NCBI GenBank assembly: GCA_028533045.1
Contig: JAQQAP010000009.1
Span: forward strand, 1 to 64,000
Length of the DNA stretch: 64,000 bases
Direction of reading: 5' to 3'
Source: Spirochaetales bacterium
GTDB taxonomy: Bacteria; Spirochaetota; Spirochaetia; DSM-2461
Positions 30,961 to 40,479 of this stretch are shown here, piece by piece. The position numbers and the translations under genes were made by a program. How positions within the stretch are numbered: the first letter of the stretch is position 1; every line of letters starts with the position of its first letter. The notes below the pieces were generated by a model. That model was not told the DNA's origin, did no database searches, and saw nothing but the letters and a program-made list of their open reading frames with translations.

Positions 30961-32364
30961 ATGAAAAAGAAAAATAGTGCTAACCTTTTAACAGAACCCA
31001 TAAATAAGCTTCTCTTCCGCTTATCCGCCCCCATTATGCTCTCTGCTCTTTTACGTACCTCCTACGATATGGTCGATATAATTTTTGCTTCCCGATTGGG
31101 AGGACTGCAGGTAGCTTCCATCGCGTTTGTGGGTCCTCTCTTTATGGCACTTCTTCACATCGGCCTGGGACTTTCCCTGGGGGGAGTGAGTATCATCGCC
31201 AAGGAAATTGGCAAGGGTGACAGGGAACGGGCGTCTTCCTTTGCCAAAGAACTCCTTCTTCTCATGATTATTTTGGGTATCCTGATGACGGTCGGGGGGC
31301 TCCTCTTCTCCGACAGTCTCCTTAGGTTACTAGGGACTTCGGGAGAGTTCTTCAGTCAGGCTTCTATCTATACGAAAATCCGTTTCCTCAGCCTGATTTT
31401 CGCCCTTCTCTTCCAACTCTACCTCTCCTTCTATAACTCCCAAGGCAAGATGAGAATGTCCCTTTATATGACCATGGTGGGCCTGGTACTGAATGCCCTC
31501 CTTAACACCCTTCTTATCTATGTTTATAAAATGGGAATTGCCGGATTGGCCTATGCCACTTTGCTAACCCAAGTCTTCCAGGCCCTCATCATCATGGTTC
31601 TCTACCACAGGGAAGACCACAATTTTGACCTGAACTTCCTCCATCTTTTCAAAAAGCCCAATCTAAAACAGTGGCAAAAGCTCCTGAGAGTCGGCTCGCC
31701 CCTCTCTTTTTCCATGGGCAGCTCACCTCTGGGGCACCTTCTTATTAACTCTTTGATCGTAAGCTTTGGCTACGAAGTGGTGGCCGCCTTTGCCATAGGA
31801 AATCAGATTAATACCATTTTCTGGGATCCCGCCACAGCTATTGGTCAGTCTATAGTTCCCCTTCTGGCACAGAACTGGGGCAACAGAGCGCTGGAACGGA
31901 TGAAGAAAATAATACGTAACGGTATGGTTTATACGGTTGTGTTCAGTACGGTGTGCGCCTTCCTTATACAGCTGGTTCTCAGACCGGTGGGAAGCTTTCT
32001 TTCCAAGGGTGATCCAATTATTACGGAACATGTGGTCGATTATATTCGGGTATGCGGTTGGGGGATTATTCCCTGGGGGATTTTTCAGACCTTCAGCGGT
32101 ATCTTTAACTCCTTTCAAAAAACCAAAGCCACCATGATCATGTCGATTATCCGCCTGTGGGGGATTCGGGTTCCCGCAGTCATCCTTCTTAAAACCTTCC
32201 TTCCCGCCATTGGAGCTTACGCGGTTTGGGTAACCATCCCCCTTTCCAATCTTTTAACGGTAATTGCGGCCATAGTGCTCTATTACTCCTTTGTACCGGG
32301 AAAGATTTTTGGACCTTTGGAAAAACCGGATGGGAAAAAATCGATTTCTAATAATCCGGTTTAA
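30961..32364 (+). CDS. MATE-family efflux transporter (copy 1)
   Basis: A multidrug/toxin exporter with twelve predicted helices, driven by a Na+ or H+ gradient. 467 residues with family pattern LLFRLSAPIMLSALLRTSYDMVDIIFASRLGG at the N-terminus (key: P, D in VDIIFA) and the repeated half beginning LLRVGSPLSFSMG. The ATG at 30961 lies 3 bp after AAGGAG; the in-frame ATG at 30949 is the alternative. It is divergent from the TRAP operon and overlaps the next gene tail to tail by 17 bp. A second, clearly related copy lies at 39004. Confidence 0.92.
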   Translation: MKKKNSANLLTEPINKLLFRLSAPIMLSALLRTSYDMVDIIFASRLGGLQVASIAFVGPLFMALLHIGLGLSLGGVSIIAKEIGKGDRERASSFAKELLLLMIILGILMTVGGLLFSDSLLRLLGTSGEFFSQASIYTKIRFLSLIFALLFQLYLSFYNSQGKMRMSLYMTMVGLVLNALLNTLLIYVYKMGIAGLAYATLLTQVFQALIIMVLYHREDHNFDLNFLHLFKKPNLKQWQKLLRVGSPLSFSMGSSPLGHLLINSLIVSFGYEVVAAFAIGNQINTIFWDPATAIGQSIVPLLAQNWGNRALERMKKIIRNGMVYTVVFSTVCAFLIQLVLRPVGSFLSKGDPIITEHVVDYIRVCGWGIIPWGIFQTFSGIFNSFQKTKATMIMSIIRLWGIRVPAVILLKTFLPAIGAYAVWVTIPLSNLLTVIAAIVLYYSFVPGKIFGPLEKPDGKKSISNNPV

Positions 32365-32851
32365 CAACACGTAGGGGATATTTCCCCTTCTTGAGTTGAG
32401 TTATATCGCCCTGAACTGAGCTTGGGAGTCCTTCAATACGAATCAGCTTACCCTCGGGTGATTTAATCTCTATACAGGTGCTTATCTCTTCATCACTAAA
32501 GTAGTCGCAATAGTACACTGTATATTCGTACCCCTTATTGATAAAAATCACACTGTCATAGGTAAAGCCTAAATTAGCGGCACCCCGGGCTTCCCACTCA
32601 TAGGTAAAAAGATCCCAAGACTTCTCCAGACTCTCAGGGAACTGCAATTCCACATTGTCCTCTGTTCCATAGCGGTAGACCAAATAAGCTCCTGACTTCT
32701 CCATAGCAATGGCACAGACCTTGCCCGATTGAGTCCTGAACCGGTAAACAAGTTCTTCTGCGGGAGTCACATATAAATCACCAGCGGATAAAAGCCCCAT
32801 GGTCAGTAGTAAAAACAAACAAAGTAGTAATTTCTTTAGGGATAGTTTCAT
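32348..32851 (-). CDS. Secreted protein of unknown function
   Basis: 167 residues with a clear N-terminal signal peptide (KKLLLCLFLLLTMGLLSAG) and no further membrane segment. The mature part is rich in aromatic and acidic residues with three cysteines (in GKVCAIAM, VYYCDYF, ISTCIEI). I do not recognise a family. Its end overlaps the MATE gene by 17 bp. Confidence 0.65.
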   Translation of the reverse strand: MKLSLKKLLLCLFLLLTMGLLSAGDLYVTPAEELVYRFRTQSGKVCAIAMEKSGAYLVYRYGTEDNVELQFPESLEKSWDLFTYEWEARGAANLGFTYDSVIFINKGYEYTVYYCDYFSDEEISTCIEIKSPEGKLIRIEGLPSSVQGDITQLKKGKYPLRVVKPDY

Positions 32852-33012
32852 AATTGTCCTCTCAAAGGGAATCTCAAAGTCACAACTAATATATCCCTTT
32901 CCTTAAAAACTGACAAATAGGGGAAGTGGGGCTATAGTAATAAAAGAAACCAAGCAAATTCATTTGACAAGCCTGAGTCTTGAATTATTATTAATGCAAA
33001 GGAGTATATCTA

Positions 33013-33315
33013 ATGGCAAAGAGTTTAGACAACGAAATGAAGGAGTTCTTTTCCGGACGTTCCTATAGTGACCTGGTACAGATCAAAAAAACCGTAACCA
33101 AAGAAATTGAAGATTTTCTTAATGACCGGCTTAAAATCGGTACGGTAGTAACGGTTGAAACCAAGGACAACAGCAAAACCAAGGGCAACTCCAGGGAAGA
33201 AACCAAAATCTACGGTATCACGGAAGACTATTATATCCTTAAGGAAGGCGAAACGGTACTTAAAAAGAAGTACACCTTTGACGACTTCCTTACCATTGAC
33301 GGTATGGAAGTGTAA
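33013..33315 (+). CDS. Small cytoplasmic protein of unknown function
   Basis: 100 residues, highly charged, no signal peptide or membrane segment. The N-terminal half is helical in character (NEMKEFFSGRSYSDLVQIKKTV), and the second half alternates like short beta strands (GTVVTVETKDNSKTKGNS, TKIYGITEDYYILKEGE). AAAGGAG stands 9 bp before the ATG. Monocistronic; function unknown. Confidence 0.7.
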   Translation: MAKSLDNEMKEFFSGRSYSDLVQIKKTVTKEIEDFLNDRLKIGTVVTVETKDNSKTKGNSREETKIYGITEDYYILKEGETVLKKKYTFDDFLTIDGMEV

Positions 33316-33374
33316 ATCTATCCCGGGCCGGGCAGAGTTATACGTGCCCTGTCCGTCCCTTGCGGATGAGAGTC

Positions 33375-34433
33375 CTAAAGACTCGCCCTCTCCACAACTT
33401 TTATTTCATTTTTCCCTTCCAGTTCCTTTTCTCCTTCTATCATACGAATCATATTCTCAAAACAGATACGGGCATCCTCAAAAAGGGGAATACTTATACT
33501 GGAGAGAGGGGTTATCAGCAAAGAACAAAAAGGAAAATCGTTCACCCCGATAATCCCAATCTCTTCGGGAACCTTCTTCCCGGCCAGAACAGCACAATTA
33601 ACAAGTTCTGTCCCCAGCCAGTCATCGACACAAAAGAAAGCGGTTCTTTCTTTAATCCCGGAAAGCTTTTTAATTAACTCATCACGGGGAAAATCCTTTT
33701 GGGAGAGAAGATTTTCTTTTAAAAGTGGCAAAGATTTTTCCTGGAGAATAGCAAGAAAATCATCGTATCGCTTTTTTCTTACCGGGTTATTGTCATTGAA
33801 ATAAATCCCCATGGCCTGGTATTTTTTTTCCAGGATTTTCTCGATTCCCGTTAAAACGACCTGCTTCTCCTCATGCATAATAGAAGGAGAATCAACCTCG
33901 TCACAATAGGTATCGGAACCATAAAAATAGAAGGGGATTCCCTTCTCTTCCAGTATTTTCTTTCCTTGAGAATACCCCTTCATATCCCTGAAGAAAATAA
34001 CACCCTTTATATCCCTGTAATAAAGCTCCAAGTGTTCCAATTTTTCCAGGAACTTCTCCGAGTTAATGGAACAGGGATAATAGTGGTGATCCTCTTCATC
34101 AAGATAATCCATAATACCCGCCATAAACCGCATATAAGCAAAGTGGCGCTCCCTTATCTGGGCGTTGTAATTCGAGACAATGAGTATGGAATGGGTCTGG
34201 CTCTTCGGGGCCACATAGGTCCCTTTTCCGTGGATCCGGTATATAAGCCCTTCCTTCTCCATATCATCAAGGGCTTTTCTGGCCGTGGTAATGGTAACCT
34301 TGAAAGTCTTAATGATATTTGGCTGGGAAAGGAAGATATCATGGGCAACCAATTTTTCTTCAATAATGATTTTGGTAAGTTCTTTCTTTAGCCAAATGTA
34401 ACGTGGTTCTTCATCTTTTTTAGGAGGGGCCAT
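33375..34433 (-). CDS. GntR-type regulator with LacI-like effector domain
   Basis: A one-component transcription regulator of 352 residues. The N-terminal winged helix (residues about 10-75) shows SQPNIIKTFKVTITTARKALDDMEKEGLIYRIHGKGTYV-type sequence (key: TARKALDDMEKEGLI, GKGTYV). The rest resembles the sugar-binding fold of LacI regulators (SILIVSNYNA, FFCVDDWLGTELV, IGIIGVNDFPFCSLLITPLSSI), the AraR/GntR-LacI architecture. It is divergent from the deacetylase-like gene whose promoter carries a perfect palindrome, its likely target. Confidence 0.85.
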   Translation of the reverse strand: MAPPKKDEEPRYIWLKKELTKIIIEEKLVAHDIFLSQPNIIKTFKVTITTARKALDDMEKEGLIYRIHGKGTYVAPKSQTHSILIVSNYNAQIRERHFAYMRFMAGIMDYLDEEDHHYYPCSINSEKFLEKLEHLELYYRDIKGVIFFRDMKGYSQGKKILEEKGIPFYFYGSDTYCDEVDSPSIMHEEKQVVLTGIEKILEKKYQAMGIYFNDNNPVRKKRYDDFLAILQEKSLPLLKENLLSQKDFPRDELIKKLSGIKERTAFFCVDDWLGTELVNCAVLAGKKVPEEIGIIGVNDFPFCSLLITPLSSISIPLFEDARICFENMIRMIEGEKELEGKNEIKVVERASL

Positions 34434-34510
34434 GGGAAAAATCTACCATTTTCCCGTCTCAATAGCAAGATTATAGAGGTTTATCAATTTTAAGAGAAAA
34501 AAAGTTTTTC

Positions 34511-34555
34511 TTGACAGATACAGAATGGAGTGTACAATCTCCTTATCCGGATAAG
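34511..34555 (+). promoter_or_regulatory. Promoter with overlapping 14-bp palindromic operator
   Basis: TTGACA (34511-34516) and TACAAT (34533-34538) are 16 bp apart. The perfect palindrome CTTATCCGGATAAG (34542-34555) lies at the expected transcription start. Bound protein would block initiation. The divergent GntR/LacI-type regulator is the obvious candidate. The palindrome occurs only once in this window. Confidence 0.75.
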
Positions 34556-34576
34556 TTACTTTTTAAGGAGTTGTAA

Positions 34577-35941
34577 ATGAAAAAAATATCTATTTGTCTT
34601 GTCCTCTTATCCATAGTCGTTATAATGACAAGTTGTCTGAGTGAAGGCAAAGCCAACACAGCGGAGGAGCCATTGATTGTCCAGGGTCCCATAGTCATCT
34701 TAAAACTCGATGATTTAAGGGATAATTCGGTAGATAAATTCACCCCGGTTGCCAATTATATCCTGGAAAATAACCTTAAGGCCTCCTTTGGGATTAATGG
34801 TAAATACCTGGAAGGGAAAACAGAAGATGACCTGTTTGTTGTCTCTTCAAAATACTGGGACAGCACGGGAAATATTGAGATATGGCATCACGGATGGGAC
34901 CACAGCAAAGCCTCTGACAGGTCCTGGTACGAATATAAAGGCCGCGATAAGGATGAGCGGACCGAATATGCCGACCTTACCACAAACAGCAATTACGAAA
35001 GACAGTTAAGGGACTTTCAGAAAAACCAGGAAATTGTTAAAGAGGTCCTTGGTATTACCATGCATACCTTTGGTTCTCCCTACAACCAGAATGACGAAAC
35101 TTTTACAGAAGTTATCAATCAGTTTCCCGAAATGAAAGTGGTATTCTTCCCCCGGACCCCTCTCACAAAGCAGATTGGCCTCTCCATAACCACCGATGCA
35201 GGAAGACTGAACATAGAGAACGGGGGCACCGGAAAAGCCGACTACGACTACTTTCTGGCCAACTACGAAAGCTATGACAAAACCATGGATTATATGGTCC
35301 TCCAGGCCCACCCGGGTTACTTCAACGAAGAGGGACTTGAAGCCTTCAAGCAAATCTGTGCCTATCTCGTAGCCCAGGGACATACGTTCATGACTCCCTA
35401 TGAGTACTTTATGTACAAAACAGGCGGCGAAATGCCCGAGCCAAAGGAAGTATTGACTCCTCCCCCGGTGGAAGAACTGGTTCTGGGGACCACAAATATT
35501 CTTGTGAATGGAGATTTTGCCGGCAGTGATAGCTCCCCCTGGTCTGTCTATAATGCCGAATCGGCCGATTCCGAATTAAGCATAGTAGACGGAGAAGCCT
35601 ATATGAATATCCTTAACCCCGGAGCCAACGCCTGGGATGTCCAGCTTAAACAGGGAGAAATTCAGCTTGAACAGGGGAAAAGATACCGCGTAGTTTTTAC
35701 GGCCCGGGCCGAAGGGGAAGAGAGAACTATTGAGAGTAATGTGATAGATGACCTGAACACAAAACTCTCCTATTCCAACAAGGAAACCTTTACCATCACA
35801 AAGGATGCAAAGGAGTTTTACTACGACTTTTCCATGTATGAAGCAACAACCCAGACGGGAAGGCTCAGATTCAGGCTGGGAAAACTCGAAGGAAATGTCT
35901 TTATTGATAATGTCGCTCTTTACGAGTATGTCCCCAAATAG
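34577..35941 (+). CDS. Polysaccharide-deacetylase-like lipoprotein with carbohydrate-binding module
   Basis: 454 residues. The signal peptide ends at the lipobox MTSC. Residues about 35-290 look like the CE4/DUF2334 deacetylase barrel: ILKLDDL with the metal Asp, then IEIWHHGWDHS with metal histidines, HTFGSPYN, and the late histidine in VLQAHPGYF. Residues about 305-450 resemble a CBM4/9-like jelly roll (ILVNGDFAGSDSSPWSVYN, GKRYRVVFTARAEGE, VFIDNVALYEY). It probably acts on a surface or external polysaccharide. Regulated by the palindrome upstream. Confidence 0.82.
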   Translation: MKKISICLVLLSIVVIMTSCLSEGKANTAEEPLIVQGPIVILKLDDLRDNSVDKFTPVANYILENNLKASFGINGKYLEGKTEDDLFVVSSKYWDSTGNIEIWHHGWDHSKASDRSWYEYKGRDKDERTEYADLTTNSNYERQLRDFQKNQEIVKEVLGITMHTFGSPYNQNDETFTEVINQFPEMKVVFFPRTPLTKQIGLSITTDAGRLNIENGGTGKADYDYFLANYESYDKTMDYMVLQAHPGYFNEEGLEAFKQICAYLVAQGHTFMTPYEYFMYKTGGEMPEPKEVLTPPPVEELVLGTTNILVNGDFAGSDSSPWSVYNAESADSELSIVDGEAYMNILNPGANAWDVQLKQGEIQLEQGKRYRVVFTARAEGEERTIESNVIDDLNTKLSYSNKETFTITKDAKEFYYDFSMYEATTQTGRLRFRLGKLEGNVFIDNVALYEYVPK

Positions 35942-35952
35942 GGATAGGCTGT

Positions 35953-35987
35953 GGGGGCTGACATATTGAATATGAATGGCAGCCCCC
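35953..35987. terminator. Convergent hairpin between two genes
   Basis: GGGGGCTG (35953-35960) pairs with CAGCCCCC (35980-35987) around a 19-base AT-rich loop. It lies between the 3' ends of the deacetylase-like and 5'-nucleotidase genes and could act on either strand, although no long T-tract follows. Confidence 0.45.
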
Positions 35988-36004
35988 CAACATGAGAGGA
36001 TTTA

Positions 36005-37795
36005 CTATTTTGATCCGTAGATAATCTGGTAATCCATCTCCTTACCCTTTTCCCACCATGCTGCGGGTTCAACGCTCCAGTTGCCCAGCGCTTCGGGGGT
36101 AACGGTTCCGGCGTTTTCAATCCACTTCATCAGGTAGTAACGCAGATCGATATCGGTGGAGTCGATGGTCTTGGCAGCAATGGCCGCTTTATCCAGACCG
36201 GCCCCCTTAGTCAGGTGTCCGCCCCCGCCGGAAGCCCGGTAGGAGTTTATAGCCACTTTGTAGAGGGCGCTCTCGTCAAAGGTTCTGCCGTCGCTAAAGC
36301 CATTGATGGTAATGCGGTCGCCCGGTTCTTTGGACACGTCCACAACGTAGTCAATGCCGGCGGCGGAATCGTAGTTGTAGTAACGGGTCACCGTATCGTA
36401 GGAGCTGTATCTTTCGTTCCAGATCATCTCACCGTTTTCGTCTTTTTTAAAGGCGATGAGGTGGTCATCGGGCCCGGCCATGGTATTGAACCAACCGCCG
36501 TAGGAGTACTCCATAAAGTCCTTAATCTCCTTTCCGGTCAGTTCCATGGTGTAAAGCAGGTTCTCGTACTTGTAAAGCTGGAACATGTCGCGTACGTAAA
36601 CTTCTCCTTCGCTGATCTCTGCATTGGAGGAAAGGGGGGCGGCGAAGGAAACATCCGCACCGGTCAATTCAAGCTGGATCACATGAATCAGGTCCACAAA
36701 GGGAGCGTCCTGGAACATGGCTTCCGGAGAAGCGATGGTCCTGGTGAAGGTTCCGATGGGTTTGCCCACGTAATCCTTAACCTCCTGGGTCAAATCAGCA
36801 AATACTTCGGAGAATTCGCTGTCAACGGGGAGTTCATTACCGTCGGTAATGTCGCCGGAGACTGTGATGTCCCATTCGTCGGTTTCTTCCTGATAATCCA
36901 TGATGAAGGTGGCCGAAGCGATGGCCCGGGCCGCATTCAGTCCGCCCAGAACCAGAACGTCGTTCCCTTCGCTGTCCTGGACCACATCGTTATGGGTCTG
37001 ATGGTCATGACCGGTAAGAACCAGGTCGAATCCGGGAACCTGTTCGGCCACCAGAAGGGAAGCGTTCGGGTTCAGACTGTCCGTTTCGCCGTAGCCGCTG
37101 TAGGTAAAGTCGGTTCCTGCGTGAAAAAGACCGATAAGCACGTCGGGCTCTTCCTTCTCTTCGATAAGGGGAACCCAGGTCTGGGCGGTCTCTACCATTC
37201 CCTTGAATTCCATACCTTCCCAAAGGTTTTCCGGAAGCCAGGTGGGGACGCCGGGGGTACACATCCCCAGTACGACGATCTTGGCGCCGTTCATTTCGAA
37301 AACTTCGTAGGGCTGGAAGTAGGGTTTGTCCGAACCTGCCACAACCACATTGGCTGCCAGCCAGGGGAAGTCGAACTCATCCACAAGCTTATCATAAACG
37401 GCGTGTCCCGCTTCTATATCGTGATTTCCCACGGAACCGGCGTCATAATCCATATAATTCATCATTTCTGCAGCGATATGGGGTTTGTCCACCGCTTCGA
37501 AGTTGGAATAGTAGACAATGGGCTGGCCCTGGAGGATATCGCCATTGTCCAGAAGAAGTACTTCCTGGTTCTCCTTGGCTCTTTCCTCTTTTACGAGGCT
37601 GTATACCTGGGCGAGGCTGGTATCGGTCTCTTTGTCCTTTATGAAGTCGTAGGGAACGAGAGAACCGTGTACATCGGTGGTTTCGATGACTTTAAGGACG
37701 AAATCCTGGGGCGGTTCTTTTCGGAAACTCTGACAACCGCTAATAAATAGGGCGGACAGCAACGCAGCAACTATGCTTACAATAGGTCTTTTCAT
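36005..37795 (-). CDS. Surface 5'-nucleotidase / 2',3'-cyclic phosphodiesterase lipoprotein
   Basis: 596 residues with a signal peptide and lipobox ISGC. The N-terminal metallophosphoesterase domain has every metal motif in order: TTDVHG, DNGDILQG, GNHDIE, AANVV, LFHAGTD and GHDHQTH. The C-terminal nucleotidase domain has DMFQLYKYENLLYTMELTGKEIK (in blocks) and the aromatic substrate clamp near YSYGGWFNTMAGPD. It would dephosphorylate external nucleotides so that nucleosides can be taken up. It is divergent from the deaminase gene that follows. Confidence 0.93.
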   Translation of the reverse strand: MKRPIVSIVAALLSALFISGCQSFRKEPPQDFVLKVIETTDVHGSLVPYDFIKDKETDTSLAQVYSLVKEERAKENQEVLLLDNGDILQGQPIVYYSNFEAVDKPHIAAEMMNYMDYDAGSVGNHDIEAGHAVYDKLVDEFDFPWLAANVVVAGSDKPYFQPYEVFEMNGAKIVVLGMCTPGVPTWLPENLWEGMEFKGMVETAQTWVPLIEEKEEPDVLIGLFHAGTDFTYSGYGETDSLNPNASLLVAEQVPGFDLVLTGHDHQTHNDVVQDSEGNDVLVLGGLNAARAIASATFIMDYQEETDEWDITVSGDITDGNELPVDSEFSEVFADLTQEVKDYVGKPIGTFTRTIASPEAMFQDAPFVDLIHVIQLELTGADVSFAAPLSSNAEISEGEVYVRDMFQLYKYENLLYTMELTGKEIKDFMEYSYGGWFNTMAGPDDHLIAFKKDENGEMIWNERYSSYDTVTRYYNYDSAAGIDYVVDVSKEPGDRITINGFSDGRTFDESALYKVAINSYRASGGGGHLTKGAGLDKAAIAAKTIDSTDIDLRYYLMKWIENAGTVTPEALGNWSVEPAAWWEKGKEMDYQIIYGSK

Positions 37796-38017
37796 TTATG
37801 ACTCCTCTTATCTAAATTCATAGTATTAATGAAAGGGAAATGTCAAAGGATTTGCAAGGGAGTCTTTATGTATTTTTGGTTAGTCCTGTAGACAAATATA
37901 AAATAAGAGGTGATATAAGAAAAAACATTTTCAATTATATCGAGCTGTCCTATACTACTATAAGACGACATGGGAACTTAAGAACACTAAGCCCCATAAT
38001 ATATGAGGAGTTTTCAG

Positions 38018-39043
38018 ATGATAGATTTCATAAATCAGCTTCCCAAAACGGAACTTCATTTGCATATTGAAGGAACACTTGAGCCGGAAACTATGTTCAG
38101 ACTGGCAAAGCGTAATGGAATTGAACTCCCCTATACAACGGTAGAACAGATTAGAGAAGATTATAATTTCTCCGATCTCCAGTCTTTTCTTGATATATAC
38201 TACAAGGGTGCCGCTGTGCTTATAGAAGAAGAGGATTTTTATGAACTCACTAAGGAGTACCTGGAAAAAGCACACCAGGATAATGTTAAACATGTAGAAA
38301 TATTTTTTGATCCCCAGACACACACACAACGGGGCATTCCTTTCAAAAAAGTGGTAGAGGGAATTCATAGGGCCCTCGAGGAAGCCCGGGGAAACTACGG
38401 TTTAACATCCCGTCTGATCATGTGTTTTTTAAAACATCTAAGTGAGGAAGAAGCCATAGAGACTCTTAAAGAAGCCCTCCCCTACAAAGAGTGGATTTTT
38501 GGAGTAGGATGGGATTCCACAGAACTGGGTAATCCTCCCCAAAAGTTTAAAAAAGTGTGTGACATGGCCCTCTCCGAAGGATTCATTACGGTCAACCATG
38601 CAGGAGAAGAAGGGCCGGCTCAATACATATGGGATTCCATAAAAGAACTCCATATTCGCAGAGTTGACCATGGGGTAAGAAGTATAGACGATGAACTATT
38701 ACTGGAGTATTTAAGGCGCAGCCGAATCCCCCTTACCGTTTGTCCTCTCTCTAATATTAAGCTATGCGTTTTCTCCGATATGAAAGAGCATGTCATAAAA
38801 AAATTACTCAACAAAGGACTTTGCGTAACGGTCAATTCCGATGACCCGGCCTATTTCGGCGGATATATAAACAGGAATTTTATAGAGATCTGGAAGGCCC
38901 TGGACCTATCAAAGGAGGAAATTGCCCAATTGGCAAAGAACTCTTTCGAAGCTTCCTTTCTATCCATAGAAAAGAAACAACAGTATTACAATGAGATAGA
39001 CACTCAGCTTGAGGGAATCGAATCTGCCTCAATGTTGGGATAG
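38018..39043 (+). CDS. Adenine/adenosine deaminase, adenine type
   Basis: A zinc amidohydrolase that deaminates adenine or adenosine. Metal and catalytic motifs: HLHIEG, NHAGE with the catalytic Glu, RVDHGV and the Asp pair in TVNSDDPAYFGGY. The last motif, with AYFGGY, resembles the adenine deaminase branch (yeast Aah1 type) rather than classical adenosine deaminase. I start at ATG 38018, seven bases after GAGGAG (341 residues). Its 3' end overlaps the MATE gene on the other strand by 40 bp. Confidence 0.9.
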   Translation: MIDFINQLPKTELHLHIEGTLEPETMFRLAKRNGIELPYTTVEQIREDYNFSDLQSFLDIYYKGAAVLIEEEDFYELTKEYLEKAHQDNVKHVEIFFDPQTHTQRGIPFKKVVEGIHRALEEARGNYGLTSRLIMCFLKHLSEEEAIETLKEALPYKEWIFGVGWDSTELGNPPQKFKKVCDMALSEGFITVNHAGEEGPAQYIWDSIKELHIRRVDHGVRSIDDELLLEYLRRSRIPLTVCPLSNIKLCVFSDMKEHVIKKLLNKGLCVTVNSDDPAYFGGYINRNFIEIWKALDLSKEEIAQLAKNSFEASFLSIEKKQQYYNEIDTQLEGIESASMLG

Positions 39044-40389
39044 ATATGCCGGGGGATGTAGATAAAAAAGCAAGCCAAAGCAAAGACGGCGGTAAAAACA
39101 TTGGAAAAGAACATGGTATACCAGACTCCGTACTCAGCAAATGAGGGGAGCACGTAATAAAAGAGGGCAATGCCGGGAATCCTTAAAACCCAGAGACGAA
39201 CCATGGTAATGGACATGGTTAATGCCGTCTTCTGTAGTCCATTAAAAATACCGCTCATACACTGGAATAGACTCCAGGGAATCATGGCCCAACTCATGAG
39301 GCGGGTGTAGTTTCTTACATGCTCCATAATAACCAGGTTATCCTTGGATAAAAAGCGGTTCAGAGGAGGCATAATCAGCATCAGCCCAAAAGCTCCCACA
39401 ATACCAAAGATGAAAGAATAGAGCATGTTTTTATTGGCGATTTCCTTAATACGAGCCAGATTCCTGTTGCCCAGATTTTGCGCGACAAGAGGAACGGTCC
39501 CTCTGCCGAATCCCATGGCCGGACCGTAAAAGAATGTGTTTATCCGATTTCCAATGGCATAGGCAGCCACCACTTCATAGCCGTATCGAGCCACAAAGAT
39601 ATTGCAGAGCATAAAGCCGAAACTGGAAGAACTCTGTGAGAAGGAGAGAGGCAGCCCCATCTTAAGCAAGTCCTTTATAATGGGAAGTTTCATTTTTGAA
39701 GCAAAAATACGGGCGGGTAAGCTGAATTGATGCTTTTCGCGGTAGTACATCCCGTAGACAATGAGGGTCTGAACAACTTGAGTAATCAAAGAGGCATAGG
39801 CCAACCCTTCGATACCCCTCTTAAAAACGAGAACAAAGAGAGCGTTTAGAGCCGTATTTCCCGTAAAGGTAATGGCTGTCATAATCGTCTGAATATTCAT
39901 CTTTCCCTGGGACTGAAAGAGAGTCGCATAGATACTGCTTATCAGGGAAAAGGGTATCGTAAAAAAAACAATTTTCGAATAGGTGATCGACTCGGTAAGA
40001 AGCTCCCCTTCAATTCCCATAATTTCTATTATAGAAGTTGAAAATACCGCCCCCAGAACAGAAATCACCCCGGCCAAAATAAGAATGATGTACCGTAGTT
40101 GAATGGCATACTCCGAAGCCTTTTCATAGTTTTCCTCACCAATAGCCTTGGCAATAACCCCTACTCCCCCGTTGGTTATGCCCATTCCCAAAGCGTTAAG
40201 AGTATTAAACATGGGCGTAACGAAAGCCACCGACGCAATCTGAACACCGCCGAGAAAAGAGGCGAATGCCATATCGACAAAGAAATAAGAATTCCGAATC
40301 AATGTGGAGATCATCATGGGAGCGGTTAGTTTGAGAATCAGCGGAGTAATCGGCCCATTGAGCAGATCCAGGTCTTTTTTGTTTTTCAT
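39004..40389 (-). CDS. MATE-family efflux transporter (copy 2)
   Basis: A 461-residue multidrug/toxin exporter homologous along its length to the MATE protein at 30961: both begin K-K/N-x-L-L-x-x-P-I and share the block F-A-S-x-L-G-G-x-Q-x-A-S-x-A-F-V. Twelve helices are expected. The ATG at 40389 follows AGGAAG; an ATG eight codons upstream has no ribosome site. Tail-to-tail overlap with the deaminase gene. Confidence 0.92.
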   Translation of the reverse strand: MKNKKDLDLLNGPITPLILKLTAPMMISTLIRNSYFFVDMAFASFLGGVQIASVAFVTPMFNTLNALGMGITNGGVGVIAKAIGEENYEKASEYAIQLRYIILILAGVISVLGAVFSTSIIEIMGIEGELLTESITYSKIVFFTIPFSLISSIYATLFQSQGKMNIQTIMTAITFTGNTALNALFVLVFKRGIEGLAYASLITQVVQTLIVYGMYYREKHQFSLPARIFASKMKLPIIKDLLKMGLPLSFSQSSSSFGFMLCNIFVARYGYEVVAAYAIGNRINTFFYGPAMGFGRGTVPLVAQNLGNRNLARIKEIANKNMLYSFIFGIVGAFGLMLIMPPLNRFLSKDNLVIMEHVRNYTRLMSWAMIPWSLFQCMSGIFNGLQKTALTMSITMVRLWVLRIPGIALFYYVLPSFAEYGVWYTMFFSNVFTAVFALACFFIYIPRHIYPNIEADSIPSS

Positions 40390-40479
40390 GGTTCTTCCTA
40401 CTTCTATAAGCATAGAGGTTAACAGAAATCACGGAACTGTCCCAGTTATTTAGGAAAATTATTCTTCCGAATAGAGAAT

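Noticed and set aside
36215..37750. 511-codon plus-strand open frame
   Set aside because: Complete shadow of the 5'-nucleotidase gene, whose metal motifs are all intact on the other strand.
37840..38070. 76-codon open frame upstream of the deaminase
   Set aside because: Overlaps the start of the well-supported deaminase in another frame and lacks a plausible ribosome site and protein character.
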